Of a stretch of 11,352 nt of DNA, positions 5,499-11,352 are shown piece by piece. Numbering within the stretch: the stretch's first letter is position 1; each line of letters begins with the position of its first letter. The translations under genes and the position numbers were made by a program. Origin of the DNA: DATLHO01 sp035539855 (lineage in GTDB: Bacteria; Bacteroidota; Ignavibacteria; OLB7); assembly GCA_035539855.1 (NCBI GenBank), contig DATLHO010000130.1:1-11352 (forward strand), written 5' to 3'. Under the pieces are notes generated by a model. That model saw only the letters and a list, made by a program, of their open reading frames with translations, made no database searches and had not been told where the DNA came from.

Positions 5499-6575
5499 TC
5501 AGTTCATGTAGCCGAGCACGGTCAGCACCACGATGTACAGAATCGCGACGACGCCGATGATCGTGAAGACGGGAGACCTCAGGCCGCGCGCGGTGCGGCG
5601 GTCGAGGAACGGCGCGAAGAGGAAGAACAGTCCGACGAGTCCGAAGGCGACGACACCGAAGGTCTCCCCCTCCATCCAGAGCACGTGTGCCGGGAGCATC
5701 TTCAGCGTCTGGAACATGAACATGAAGAACCACTCGGGCTTGATGCCGACCGGCGCGGAGGAGAACGGATCGGCCTTGGTGCCGAGCTCCCACGGCATCA
5801 TCGCCGCAAGGGCAGCGAGAATGCCGAGCGCGATGAGCCAGCCGACGGCGTCGCGCATGATGAAGCTCGGGACGAACTTCATCCGGCGCAGCGGTCGCTT
5901 CTCCCACGCCGGAGAGACGCTCATGCCGTGGCGCTGCACGAGGAACAGGTGCGCGACGACGAGCAGCGTCGTGATCGCGGGCAGGACGGCGACGTGGAAG
6001 CCGTAGAAGCGGGTGAGGGTCGCGCCGCTGACGTCGTCGCCGCCGCGGAGGAACCGCATCAGGTCGGGTCCGACGACCGGGATTGCTCCGGCGATGTCGG
6101 TGCCGACCTTCGTCGCGAAGAAGGCGAGGCTGTTCCAGGGCAGCAGGTACCCGCTGAAACCGAAGCCGAGCACGACGAAGAACAGGATCATCCCTGTGAC
6201 CCACGTGAGCTCGCGCGGCGGACGGTACGCCTTGAGCAGGAAGACGCTGAGCAGGTGTGTGAAGAGCGTCGCGACCATGAGGTTCGCCGACCACGAGTGC
6301 ACCGAGCGCACGAGCCAGCCGAAGCTCACTTCTGCGCTGATGAACTGCACGCTCTCGAACGCCTCCGCGGCGCTCGGCTTGTAGTACAGCAGCAGCAGGA
6401 TTCCGGTGACGACCTGCACGCTGAAGAGGAACAGCGTCATGCCGCCGAGATAGTACCAGACGGTGTGCCGGTAGATCGGCACCTCCTTCTTTCGCGCGAG
6501 CTCGCGCAGCGGCTCGAGGCCGACGCGGTCGTCGATCCACTGTCGGGTCGTGGGGAGTGCGGCGATCTTGTCCAT
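5499..6575 (-). CDS. Cytochrome b (b6/subunit IV fused type) of a quinol:cytochrome c oxidoreductase
   Basis: This membrane subunit oxidises quinol and passes electrons across two b haems. It aligns well by eye with chloroplast cytochrome b6 (FGWLVRSVHSWSANLM, PRELTWVTG, LTRFYGFH). The first haem-ligand histidine pair is H93/H107 (14 apart) and the second is H194/H209. The 15-residue spacing of the second pair is the b6 type and not the mitochondrial type. A subunit IV-like half is fused after it, with PEWF at 280-283 where PEWY is usual, giving about seven membrane helices over 358 residues. The cysteine that holds the extra haem c(n) in b6 is a tyrosine here (Y42). The start ATG lies 3 bases after the Rieske stop, with AGGGGTG in front. 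Its tight spacing to the Rieske gene and the nona-haem gene points to one complex in the cytoplasmic membrane. Confidence 0.96.
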   Translation of the reverse strand: MDKIAALPTTRQWIDDRVGLEPLRELARKKEVPIYRHTVWYYLGGMTLFLFSVQVVTGILLLLYYKPSAAEAFESVQFISAEVSFGWLVRSVHSWSANLMVATLFTHLLSVFLLKAYRPPRELTWVTGMILFFVVLGFGFSGYLLPWNSLAFFATKVGTDIAGAIPVVGPDLMRFLRGGDDVSGATLTRFYGFHVAVLPAITTLLVVAHLFLVQRHGMSVSPAWEKRPLRRMKFVPSFIMRDAVGWLIALGILAALAAMMPWELGTKADPFSSAPVGIKPEWFFMFMFQTLKMLPAHVLWMEGETFGVVAFGLVGLFFLFAPFLDRRTARGLRSPVFTIIGVVAILYIVVLTVLGYMN

Positions 6576-6578
6576 GGC

Positions 6579-7025
6579 TCACCCCTTCGAGACGATGATG
6601 TCGTCACCGCGCACGGTCACGACGTAGGCTTCGAGTCCCTTCGGCGGAGGACCCGAGACGGCACGGCCGGCGAGATCGTAGTGTCCGTTGTGACAGGCGC
6701 ACCAGACGTGGCGCAGGTCGTCGCGATACTGCACGGTGCAGTCGAGGTGGCTGCACGTCCCGTCGAAGGCCTTGTACTCTCCCTCGGACGTCCTGATGAG
6801 CAGTCCGGCTCGATTGCCGAACTGGAACGTCCTGCCGCTGTTGGGCTTCAGCTCGCCGACCTTCGCGGCGACGACGCTGCGCTGCGCCGCCTCGGGCAGC
6901 CTCGGCGGCGCCATGTAGCGGAGGATCGGGTAGAGCACGGCGAGAATCGTCGTGCCGACGCTCGTGCTCAGGATGATGCTCAACAGCCGGCGTCGCTCCG
7001 GTCGGACCCCTTCGGTCGCGCTCAT
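6579..7025 (-). CDS. Rieske 2Fe-2S protein of the cytochrome bc complex
   Basis: This subunit takes the first electron from quinol and hands it to the cytochrome subunit. An N-terminal basic stretch with twin arginines (ERRRLLS) and a membrane anchor (about residues 14-37) suggests Tat export, as is usual for Rieske proteins. Cluster box I is CSHLDC (91-96) and box II is CACHNGHYD (109-117). The four ligands C91, H93, C111 and H112 and the disulfide cysteines C96 and C109 are all present. The serine found at CPCHGS in high-potential Rieske proteins is replaced by glycine (G114), while the tyrosine (Y116) is kept; this suggests a lower potential suited to menaquinol (inference). Length is 148 residues. 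GAGGT stands before the ATG. The gene lies 145 bases downstream of the mono-haem cytochrome and 3 bases upstream of cytochrome b. Confidence 0.95.
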   Translation of the reverse strand: MSATEGVRPERRRLLSIILSTSVGTTILAVLYPILRYMAPPRLPEAAQRSVVAAKVGELKPNSGRTFQFGNRAGLLIRTSEGEYKAFDGTCSHLDCTVQYRDDLRHVWCACHNGHYDLAGRAVSGPPPKGLEAYVVTVRGDDIIVSKG

Positions 7026-7170
7026 GGGATACCTCGGGCTGAGACGGAACGGCGCACACGTCCCCCGGCCGCTTCGCGTGCGCGAGGGTCGTGCCGCCGT
7101 TCTCGAGCTGATGGGAATTGGATGCGGCCGCGATGTGCGGCGTTCGAACGCGTCGTGGGCCGGGCGTCGC

Positions 7171-7518
7171 TCAGCCGGCCTTCAGGCCGACGAGCCAGTC
7201 GGCGAGCGTGCCGAGCTGCTCATCGCTGCCCTTGAACTTCAGCACGTGCTTCCGGCCCTCGATCGCCTCCTCCTTCTTCAGGAACTTGACGATGAACGCC
7301 GCGGTTCGGCGGGTGCCGACGGTCGACAGATCGGGCGGGGTCTTGGCGGTGGCCGCTCCGGTGCGCGCGATGCCGGCCGCCGAGATCGCATGGCAGGTCG
7401 AGCATTTGTTCTCGACGAAGATGCTCTTGCCCGCGCCGTCGGCCGAGACGGCGCCGACGGCGGCGAGCCCCGCGATCGCTGCCAGGAGAGTCAGTCGGGA
7501 GATCGCCGTGGAAGTCAT
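7171..7518 (-). CDS. Small periplasmic mono-haem cytochrome c without a methionine ligand
   Basis: This 115-residue protein has a signal peptide (hydrophobic core about 9-24), one haem site CSTCH (39-43) near the mature N-terminus and a C-terminal helix (DEQLGTLADWLVGLK), the layout of a class I cytochrome c. It is the first gene of the bc-complex operon, so it may accept electrons from the complex or be part of it. No methionine occurs after M1, so the usual Met distal ligand is missing. H91 in EGRKHVLKFKG, in the position where the Met loop normally lies, is the likely replacement (K90 is also possible). That would give bis-His ligation and a low potential. A 145-base gap to the Rieske gene has no obvious promoter or terminator. 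Upstream is a divergent regulatory region with a dyad at 7585-7604. Confidence 0.9.
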   Translation of the reverse strand: MTSTAISRLTLLAAIAGLAAVGAVSADGAGKSIFVENKCSTCHAISAAGIARTGAATAKTPPDLSTVGTRRTAAFIVKFLKKEEAIEGRKHVLKFKGSDEQLGTLADWLVGLKAG

Positions 7519-7559
7519 GATCGCCTCGGACTGTTGATGGTAGGATTCGATGCGACCTC

Positions 7560-7565
7560 AACATA
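7560..7565 (-). promoter_or_regulatory. Possible -10 box of the cytochrome operon
   Basis: On the minus strand TATGTT lies 42 bases upstream of the ATG at 7518. Seventeen bases further up is TGTTCC, a poor -35 match that overlaps the edge of the dyad at 7585-7604. An activator-dependent promoter would look like this, but the evidence is thin. Confidence 0.25.
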
Positions 7566-7584
7566 GACGCGATCATTCTCACGG

Positions 7585-7604
7585 AACATGAGAGTTGTCA
7601 TGTT
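7585..7604. promoter_or_regulatory. 20-bp dyad, candidate operator
   Basis: AACATGA-gagttg-TCATGTT is a perfect 7-bp inverted repeat with a 6-base centre, in the divergent region between the cytochrome operon and the membrane protein gene. Its size and symmetry fit a site for a dimeric regulator. It does not match the FNR/CRP consensus, and I cannot name the regulator. It stands 66 bases upstream of the cytochrome ATG. Confidence 0.5.
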
Positions 7605-7694
7605 TCGAGTCGTAAGAATCAAGTTCTTTGTTGTACAGAATTGTAGCGAGTCGTTCCCGGAGATGTCCCCGGCGTCGGCGGCCGACGCGTCTCT

Positions 7695-7720
7695 GTTTCC
7701 CGCGCCCGAAGGCGCGAAAC
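7695..7720 (+). promoter_or_regulatory. Stem-loop in the leader of the small membrane protein gene
   Basis: GTTTC and GCGCC pair with GGCGC and GAAAC around a CGAA loop, with a 2-base bulge. It ends ten bases before the AGGAG at 7730 region, so it could influence translation or leader stability. There is no T-run. Confidence 0.35.
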
Positions 7721-7738
7721 ACTCAACAGGAGCTGGCC

Positions 7739-8116
7739 ATGGATACCTATGGTTCCGATGGATCACTCTCGGGTCTCGCGTTCGTGCTCCTGATTGCCAC
7801 TGCGATCGGGCTGCACCTGTTCATCGGCTACTGTCTCAAGCGGATCGTCGAGAAGATGGGCGACGACGAGGTCGTCGATCTGTGGTGGATTCCGATCGTC
7901 AACGTCCTGCTGCTGCTTCGCGCGGCGGACAAGTCCGGCTGGTGGCTCGTGTTGCTGGTGGTGCCCGGCGTCAACCTGATCGCCGGGATCTACCTGTGGG
8001 TCGAGACGTCGAAGCGACTCGGCAAGGGTGTGGTTCCCGGTGTGGTCGCCGGGCTGTTCGGTGTGGGCATCCCCTACCTGGCGTTCAGCGACGACGAGCC
8101 GGTCATCGCCGCCTGA
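7739..8116 (+). CDS. Small integral membrane protein, DUF5684-like
   Basis: This 125-residue protein has about four hydrophobic segments: LSGLAFVLLIATAIGLHLFIGYCL (residues 10-33), a short segment with WWIPIVNVLLLL (49-60), WWLVLLVVPGVNLIAGIYLWV (68-88) and VVPGVVAGLFGVGIPYLAF (98-116). The twice-occurring pattern P-x-V-N within hydrophobic segments (IPIVN, VPGVN), followed by a cytoplasmic S-K-R-L-G-K stretch, is the arrangement I know from DUF5684-type proteins. The function of that family is not established. The ATG at 7739 has a good AGGAG seven bases upstream, so it is preferred over earlier in-frame starts. The gene stands alone: a divergent promoter region lies upstream and a terminator hairpin 21 bases after the stop. 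Confidence 0.8.
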   Translation: MDTYGSDGSLSGLAFVLLIATAIGLHLFIGYCLKRIVEKMGDDEVVDLWWIPIVNVLLLLRAADKSGWWLVLLVVPGVNLIAGIYLWVETSKRLGKGVVPGVVAGLFGVGIPYLAFSDDEPVIAA

Positions 8117-8137
8117 GCCGATCCCTCACCGGACAAC

Positions 8138-8173
8138 GCGATGGCGCCGCGGCACACGCTGCGGCGCCATCGC
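8138..8173 (+). terminator. Probable transcription terminator hairpin
   Basis: A perfect 13-bp stem (GCGATGGCGCCGC at 8138-8150 with its complement at 8161-8173) encloses a 10-base loop and starts 21 bases after the stop at 8116. The following bases are only moderately T-rich (GTGCTTTCGGGTTTCT), so it is a strong stem with a weak U-tract. Confidence 0.65.
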
Positions 8174-8294
8174 CGTGCTTTCGGGTTTCTCCGACTCCGG
8201 GCGTATGTTGGGCGAGCCCGTGTCGTTCGTACCTTCACGATCACAATCGAGCCGACACAAATCAGGATACGACTCGCGCCACTACGCAGCCCCC

Positions 8295-9308
8295 ATGCAG
8301 AACGACGAACAGAGAACGGACCCGATTCGTGACTTCAACACACTGACGCCCGAGATGGCGATCGCGCTCGTCGAACAGCAGCTCGGCGTCAGTTGCACCA
8401 ATCTCTGCCGGCCGCTCAACAGCTACATCAACCGCGTCTTCGAGATCGGCCTGATGGATGGCGGCGCGGTCGTCGCGAAGTTCTACCGTCCCGGTCGCTG
8501 GTCGCTCGCCGCGCTGCGCGACGAGCACACGTGGCTCATCGAGCTGGCCGAGCGCGACATCCCGGTGATCGCGCCGCTGACCGCCGGCGACGGTGGCACG
8601 ATCGGCGTGCATCGCGGCATGTACTTCACGGTCTTCCCGAAGAAGCTCGGACGCTCGATCGACGAGCCGAGCTATGATCAGTGGGAAGAGCTCGGGCGGC
8701 TGCTCGCGCGCGTGCACCTCGTCGGCGAGATGCATCCGCCGGAGAACCGCATCATCATGGGCCCGGAGGAATCGACGCGCCAGCACGTCGACTTCATCCT
8801 CTCCCGCGGCGTCGTGCCGCACAACCTGCGCGACGACTTCGAGCGCGCGGCCAACGAGACCATCGAGATGATCGCGCCGCTGTTTCGCGGCGTCGAGCGC
8901 ATCCGGATTCACGGCGACTGCCACTACGGCAACATCGTCTACCGTCCGGGCGAGTCGTTCTACCTCATCGACTTCGACGACATGGCCGTCGGCCCGCCCG
9001 TGCAGGATCTCTGGATGCTGCTGCCGGGCTACGCCGCCGAGTCGCGCGCGGAGATCGAGATGATGCTCGAGGGATACGAGACCTTCCGTCCGCTCGATCG
9101 CCGGACGCTCAAGCTGATCGAGCCGCTGCGCGCGATGCGGTTCCTGCACTTCCTCGCCTGGTGCGCGGTGCAGGCCAGCGACGGCAGCGCCTCGCGCCTG
9201 GCCCCGGGCTGGGGCACGACGTCGTACTGGCAGACCGAGATCGCCGACCTGCGCCGACAGCAGGAGGAGATCGCCGCGTCACGCAACGTGTCGTGGTCGC
9301 TCGGTTGA
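8295..9308 (+). CDS. srkA: Stress response kinase A (SrkA/YihE), APH-fold Ser/Thr kinase
   Basis: The 337-residue protein matches E. coli SrkA (YihE) along nearly its whole length by eye; both share an aminoglycoside-phosphotransferase fold and phosphorylate protein Ser/Thr. In E. coli it counters death caused by envelope or oxidative stress. Shared landmarks are LNSYINRV (residues 41-48; E. coli LNSYENRV), KFYRPGRW (62-69), RIHGDCHYGNIVYR (204-217), with catalytic D208 and metal-binding N213, DFDD (226-229), with metal-binding D226, GPPVQDLWMLL (233-243) and IEPLRAMRFLHFLAW. The frame is open far upstream of 8295, but the ATG there gives an N-terminus like E. coli's. In E. coli the gene sits next to dsbA; here its neighbours are a membrane protein and a secreted peptidase. 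The 178-base upstream gap contains the preceding terminator. Shine-Dalgarno is not clear. Confidence 0.93.
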   Translation: MQNDEQRTDPIRDFNTLTPEMAIALVEQQLGVSCTNLCRPLNSYINRVFEIGLMDGGAVVAKFYRPGRWSLAALRDEHTWLIELAERDIPVIAPLTAGDGGTIGVHRGMYFTVFPKKLGRSIDEPSYDQWEELGRLLARVHLVGEMHPPENRIIMGPEESTRQHVDFILSRGVVPHNLRDDFERAANETIEMIAPLFRGVERIRIHGDCHYGNIVYRPGESFYLIDFDDMAVGPPVQDLWMLLPGYAAESRAEIEMMLEGYETFRPLDRRTLKLIEPLRAMRFLHFLAWCAVQASDGSASRLAPGWGTTSYWQTEIADLRRQQEEIAASRNVSWSLG

Positions 9309-9360
9309 TGCCGGCGCCGCCGTACCGACGGCCGCGACGCCTGCCCTTGATGCTTCTTCT

Positions 9361-10620
9361 ATGATCAGTCGACTCGCAATCACATCACTCCTCCTCCTTG
9401 CGCTCCTGTTGCAGTGGGCGCCGGAGGCGCGCGCGCAGGATGACGCCGAGACGCACGAGCTCCTACCGCTCGACGACGATCACGGCGAGATGCCGCCCGG
9501 CGGGCTGCCGTCGGCGCTCGATCCCTCCGTCGCCGCGAACTATGGCTACGGCTACGACGATCTGCTCGCGGACATGACCGAGTGGACGAAGAGCGCCCGG
9601 GTGAGCGTCGGCTCGATCGGCCGGAGCGTCCAGGGCCGCACGCTCTGGCAGTTGTCGATCACCTCTCCCGCGAACCTCGTCGAGCCCCGCGCGGTCATCG
9701 CGATCCACGCGCGCACGCATCCGAACGAGCCGCAGTCGTCGCACGTCGTCAACGCGATCATCCGGCACCTGCTCTCCGACGATCCGGCGATGGCGAAGCT
9801 CCTCGAGAAGACCGTCTTCACCATCGTCCCGATGTACAACCCCGACGGCGTCGAGGGACAGCTCGGCCGCGGCAACGCCAACGGCGTGGACCTCGAGCGG
9901 GAGTGGGACAAGGAGCCGGCAGAGATCGAGGCCGCGCAGCTCAAGGCGCGCTATTCCGCGTTGATGGGCTCGCCGACACCGATCCGCGTGATGCTCAACC
10001 TGCACTCGGCCTACCTCTGCAAGCGCTACTTCGTCTACCACGTCGCCGAGGCGACGTCGGCGTCGTTCGCTGCCGAGCAGCAGCGCTTCATCGAGGGCGT
10101 TCGCAAGTACTTCCTGCGTGGCATCGAGCCGTGGCACTACTATCAGAGCTGGCAGGACGGGGCACCGACGCACTTCCCGGAGAGCTGGTTCTGGAACAAC
10201 TTCCGCGAGTCGGTGATGGCGCTGACGTACGAGGACATGCACTGCGCGGCGAACGGCGAGTACGACACGACGGCCTACGCAATCCTTCGCGGGATCGCCG
10301 ACTACCTCGAGATCGACATCAGCGTCGAGCAGGAGCACGAGGAGCCCGACGTGATTGCGCGCTCGCTGCTGCGCAGCGTCGTCCCGAATCCGTTCTCGAG
10401 CGTCGCGACGATCCGCTACGCCCTCGCCGCCGATGCGCACGTCACGCTGCGGGTCTTCGATGCGGTCGGTCGTGAGGTCGCGCTGCTGGCCACCGGCAGA
10501 CAGGTCGCCGGATGGCACGAGATCCGCTGGTCGGCTCCCGAGTTCGCCGCCGGCGCCTATTACGTGGTGCTCCAGGCGGGCGCGACGACCAACACGCTCC
10601 CCATCCTGAAGATTCGCTGA
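9361..10620 (+). CDS. Secreted M14-family zinc carboxypeptidase with type IX secretion C-terminal domain
   Basis: This 419-residue exported metallopeptidase should cut residues from peptide C-termini or a related amide bond. A signal peptide (about 1-26, cut near ARAQ-DD) leads into the M14 domain. Zinc ligands are H120 and E123 in IHARTHPNE and H215 in MLNLHSAY. The catalytic glutamate is probably E291 in ALTYEDM. NPDG (160-163) is present. The substrate-binding N-R pair (DLNRNF in classic enzymes) reads DLEREW (177-182), so the asparagine is a glutamate. Residues about 342-419 form a separate domain starting PNPFSSVATIRYAL with VFDAVGREVALL, the pattern of Por/type IX sorting domains, so it is probably delivered to the cell surface or outside. 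No Shine-Dalgarno is visible. It precedes glgA by 21 bases. Confidence 0.92.
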   Translation: MISRLAITSLLLLALLLQWAPEARAQDDAETHELLPLDDDHGEMPPGGLPSALDPSVAANYGYGYDDLLADMTEWTKSARVSVGSIGRSVQGRTLWQLSITSPANLVEPRAVIAIHARTHPNEPQSSHVVNAIIRHLLSDDPAMAKLLEKTVFTIVPMYNPDGVEGQLGRGNANGVDLEREWDKEPAEIEAAQLKARYSALMGSPTPIRVMLNLHSAYLCKRYFVYHVAEATSASFAAEQQRFIEGVRKYFLRGIEPWHYYQSWQDGAPTHFPESWFWNNFRESVMALTYEDMHCAANGEYDTTAYAILRGIADYLEIDISVEQEHEEPDVIARSLLRSVVPNPFSSVATIRYALAADAHVTLRVFDAVGREVALLATGRQVAGWHEIRWSAPEFAAGAYYVVLQAGATTNTLPILKIR

Positions 10621-10641
10621 CATCACGCAACCGAGAGGAGC

Positions 10642-11352
10642 ATGAGGATCTGCTACGTCGCATCGGAGGTCGTCCCCTTCGCAAAGACCGGAGGGCTCGC
10701 CGACGTCTCCGGAGCGCTGCCGAAGTACGTCGCCGCGGCGGGACACGACATTCGCGTGGTCATGCCGGCATACAAGTCGATCGCCTGGGCGACGCACGGG
10801 ATCGCGCACGTTCCGGGCATGGAGCGACTCTCGATCGACCTCGGCGGAGAGACGATCGTCTTCGGAATCGCGACGACGACATTGCCGGGCTCAAACGTCC
10901 CGGTCTTCTTCGTCGACTGCCCGCGGTTCTTTCATCGCGACGCGATCTACACCGACAGCGCCGACGAGTATCTGCGGTTCGCACTGCTCTGCCGCGCCAC
11001 GATCGAGCTCTGCCAGCGAACGCAGTGGGCTCCGGACGTCTTCCACTGCCACGACTGGCAGACCGCGCTGATCCCGTTGCTGCTTCGAACGCAGTACGCG
11101 TGGGATCGCCTCTTCGCCGGCGCGCGCACCGTGCTGACGATCCACAACATCGGCTACCAGGGGATCTTCCCGTCGAGCGCGATCGACGCGCTGGGGCTCG
11201 GCGGATGGAGACAGATGTTCCACCAGGACGACATCCGCGCCGGGATCGTCAACTACCTGAAGACGGGAATCCTCTATGCCGACGTCCTGACGACCGTCAG
11301 CGTCACGTACGCGCGCGAGATCCAGACGCCCGAGTACGGCTCGGGCCTGCAC
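10642..11352 (+). CDS. glgA: Glycogen synthase, GT5 (3' end outside window)
   Basis: The enzyme adds glucose from a nucleotide sugar, normally ADP-glucose, to the non-reducing end of glycogen. The 237 residues visible cover the N-terminal GT-B lobe, about half of the usual 480 or so. Motifs are MRICYVASEVVPFAKTGGLADV at the start, with the KTGG substrate loop (K15), HCHDWQTALIP (135-145), TIHNIGYQG (166-174) and TTVSVTYAREIQTPEYGSGL (217-236). In that last motif the usual VSPTYA proline is a valine. GAGAGGAG directly before the ATG at 10642 gives a strong ribosome-binding site. It is 21 bases behind the peptidase gene and may be co-transcribed with it, although the functions are unrelated. 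Confidence 0.96.
   Translation, partial: MRICYVASEVVPFAKTGGLADVSGALPKYVAAAGHDIRVVMPAYKSIAWATHGIAHVPGMERLSIDLGGETIVFGIATTTLPGSNVPVFFVDCPRFFHRDAIYTDSADEYLRFALLCRATIELCQRTQWAPDVFHCHDWQTALIPLLLRTQYAWDRLFAGARTVLTIHNIGYQGIFPSSAIDALGLGGWRQMFHQDDIRAGIVNYLKTGILYADVLTTVSVTYAREIQTPEYGSGLH

Noticed and set aside
5394..7235. Plus-strand open frame of 613 codons over the cytochrome operon
   Set aside because: It lies opposite cytochrome b and the Rieske gene, both unmistakable. The translation is a charged, low-complexity sequence typical of antisense frames in GC-rich DNA.
9463..10809. Minus-strand open frame of 448 codons over the peptidase and glgA start
   Set aside because: It is antisense to two clearly recognised genes and has biased composition with no motifs.

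Overview
The window is a GC-rich stretch of a bacterial chromosome. The best taxonomic clue is the C-terminus of the carboxypeptidase at 9361-10620, which looks like a type IX secretion (Por) sorting domain (an NPF start, then V-F-D-x-x-G-R-E-V and a glycine/alanine-rich end). That domain is typical of the FCB superphylum (Bacteroidota, Ignavibacteriota, Kapabacteria and relatives). Several starts lack a clear Shine-Dalgarno sequence, which fits the same group. The phylum is an inference; no rRNA or other strong marker is present.

Layout. 1-1152 (minus): the start of a membrane-anchored Ser/Thr protein kinase, cut by the window edge. 1153-1458: a 306-base intergenic region with a dyad and an array of about 3.7 tandem 19-bp repeats. 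1459-3086 (plus): a probable co-directional group of an O-methyltransferase, an 88-residue conserved small protein and riboflavin synthase (ribE). 3081-3325: an AT-richer block made of four runs of diverged 7-bp repeats arranged as a large imperfect inverted repeat, filling the space between ribE and the next gene. 3326-4081 (plus): a 251-residue protein I do not recognise. 4115-7518 (minus): an electron-transfer operon transcribed in the order mono-haem cytochrome c, Rieske protein, cytochrome b, nona-haem cytochrome c. 7519-7738: a divergent regulatory region with a 20-bp dyad. 7739-8116 (plus): a small membrane protein followed by a terminator hairpin. 8295-9308 (plus): SrkA/YihE-like stress kinase. 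9361-10620 (plus): secreted M14 metallocarboxypeptidase. 10642-11352 (plus): glycogen synthase glgA, cut by the window end.

How it works together. The minus-strand operon would make a quinol-oxidising cytochrome bc complex in which a nine-haem, membrane-anchored cytochrome stands in place of cytochrome c1. Residue choices in the Rieske protein (no serine at the potential-raising position) and cytochrome b (PEWF in place of PEWY) suggest a low-potential, menaquinol-type enzyme. The mono-haem cytochrome has no methionine in its mature part, so its haem probably has a non-methionine distal ligand. The other genes are mostly housekeeping (riboflavin, glycogen) or signalling/stress.

The most unusual structure is the composite heptamer inverted repeat at 3081-3325. 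It supplies the ribE stop codon on one side and ends two bases before a start codon on the other.
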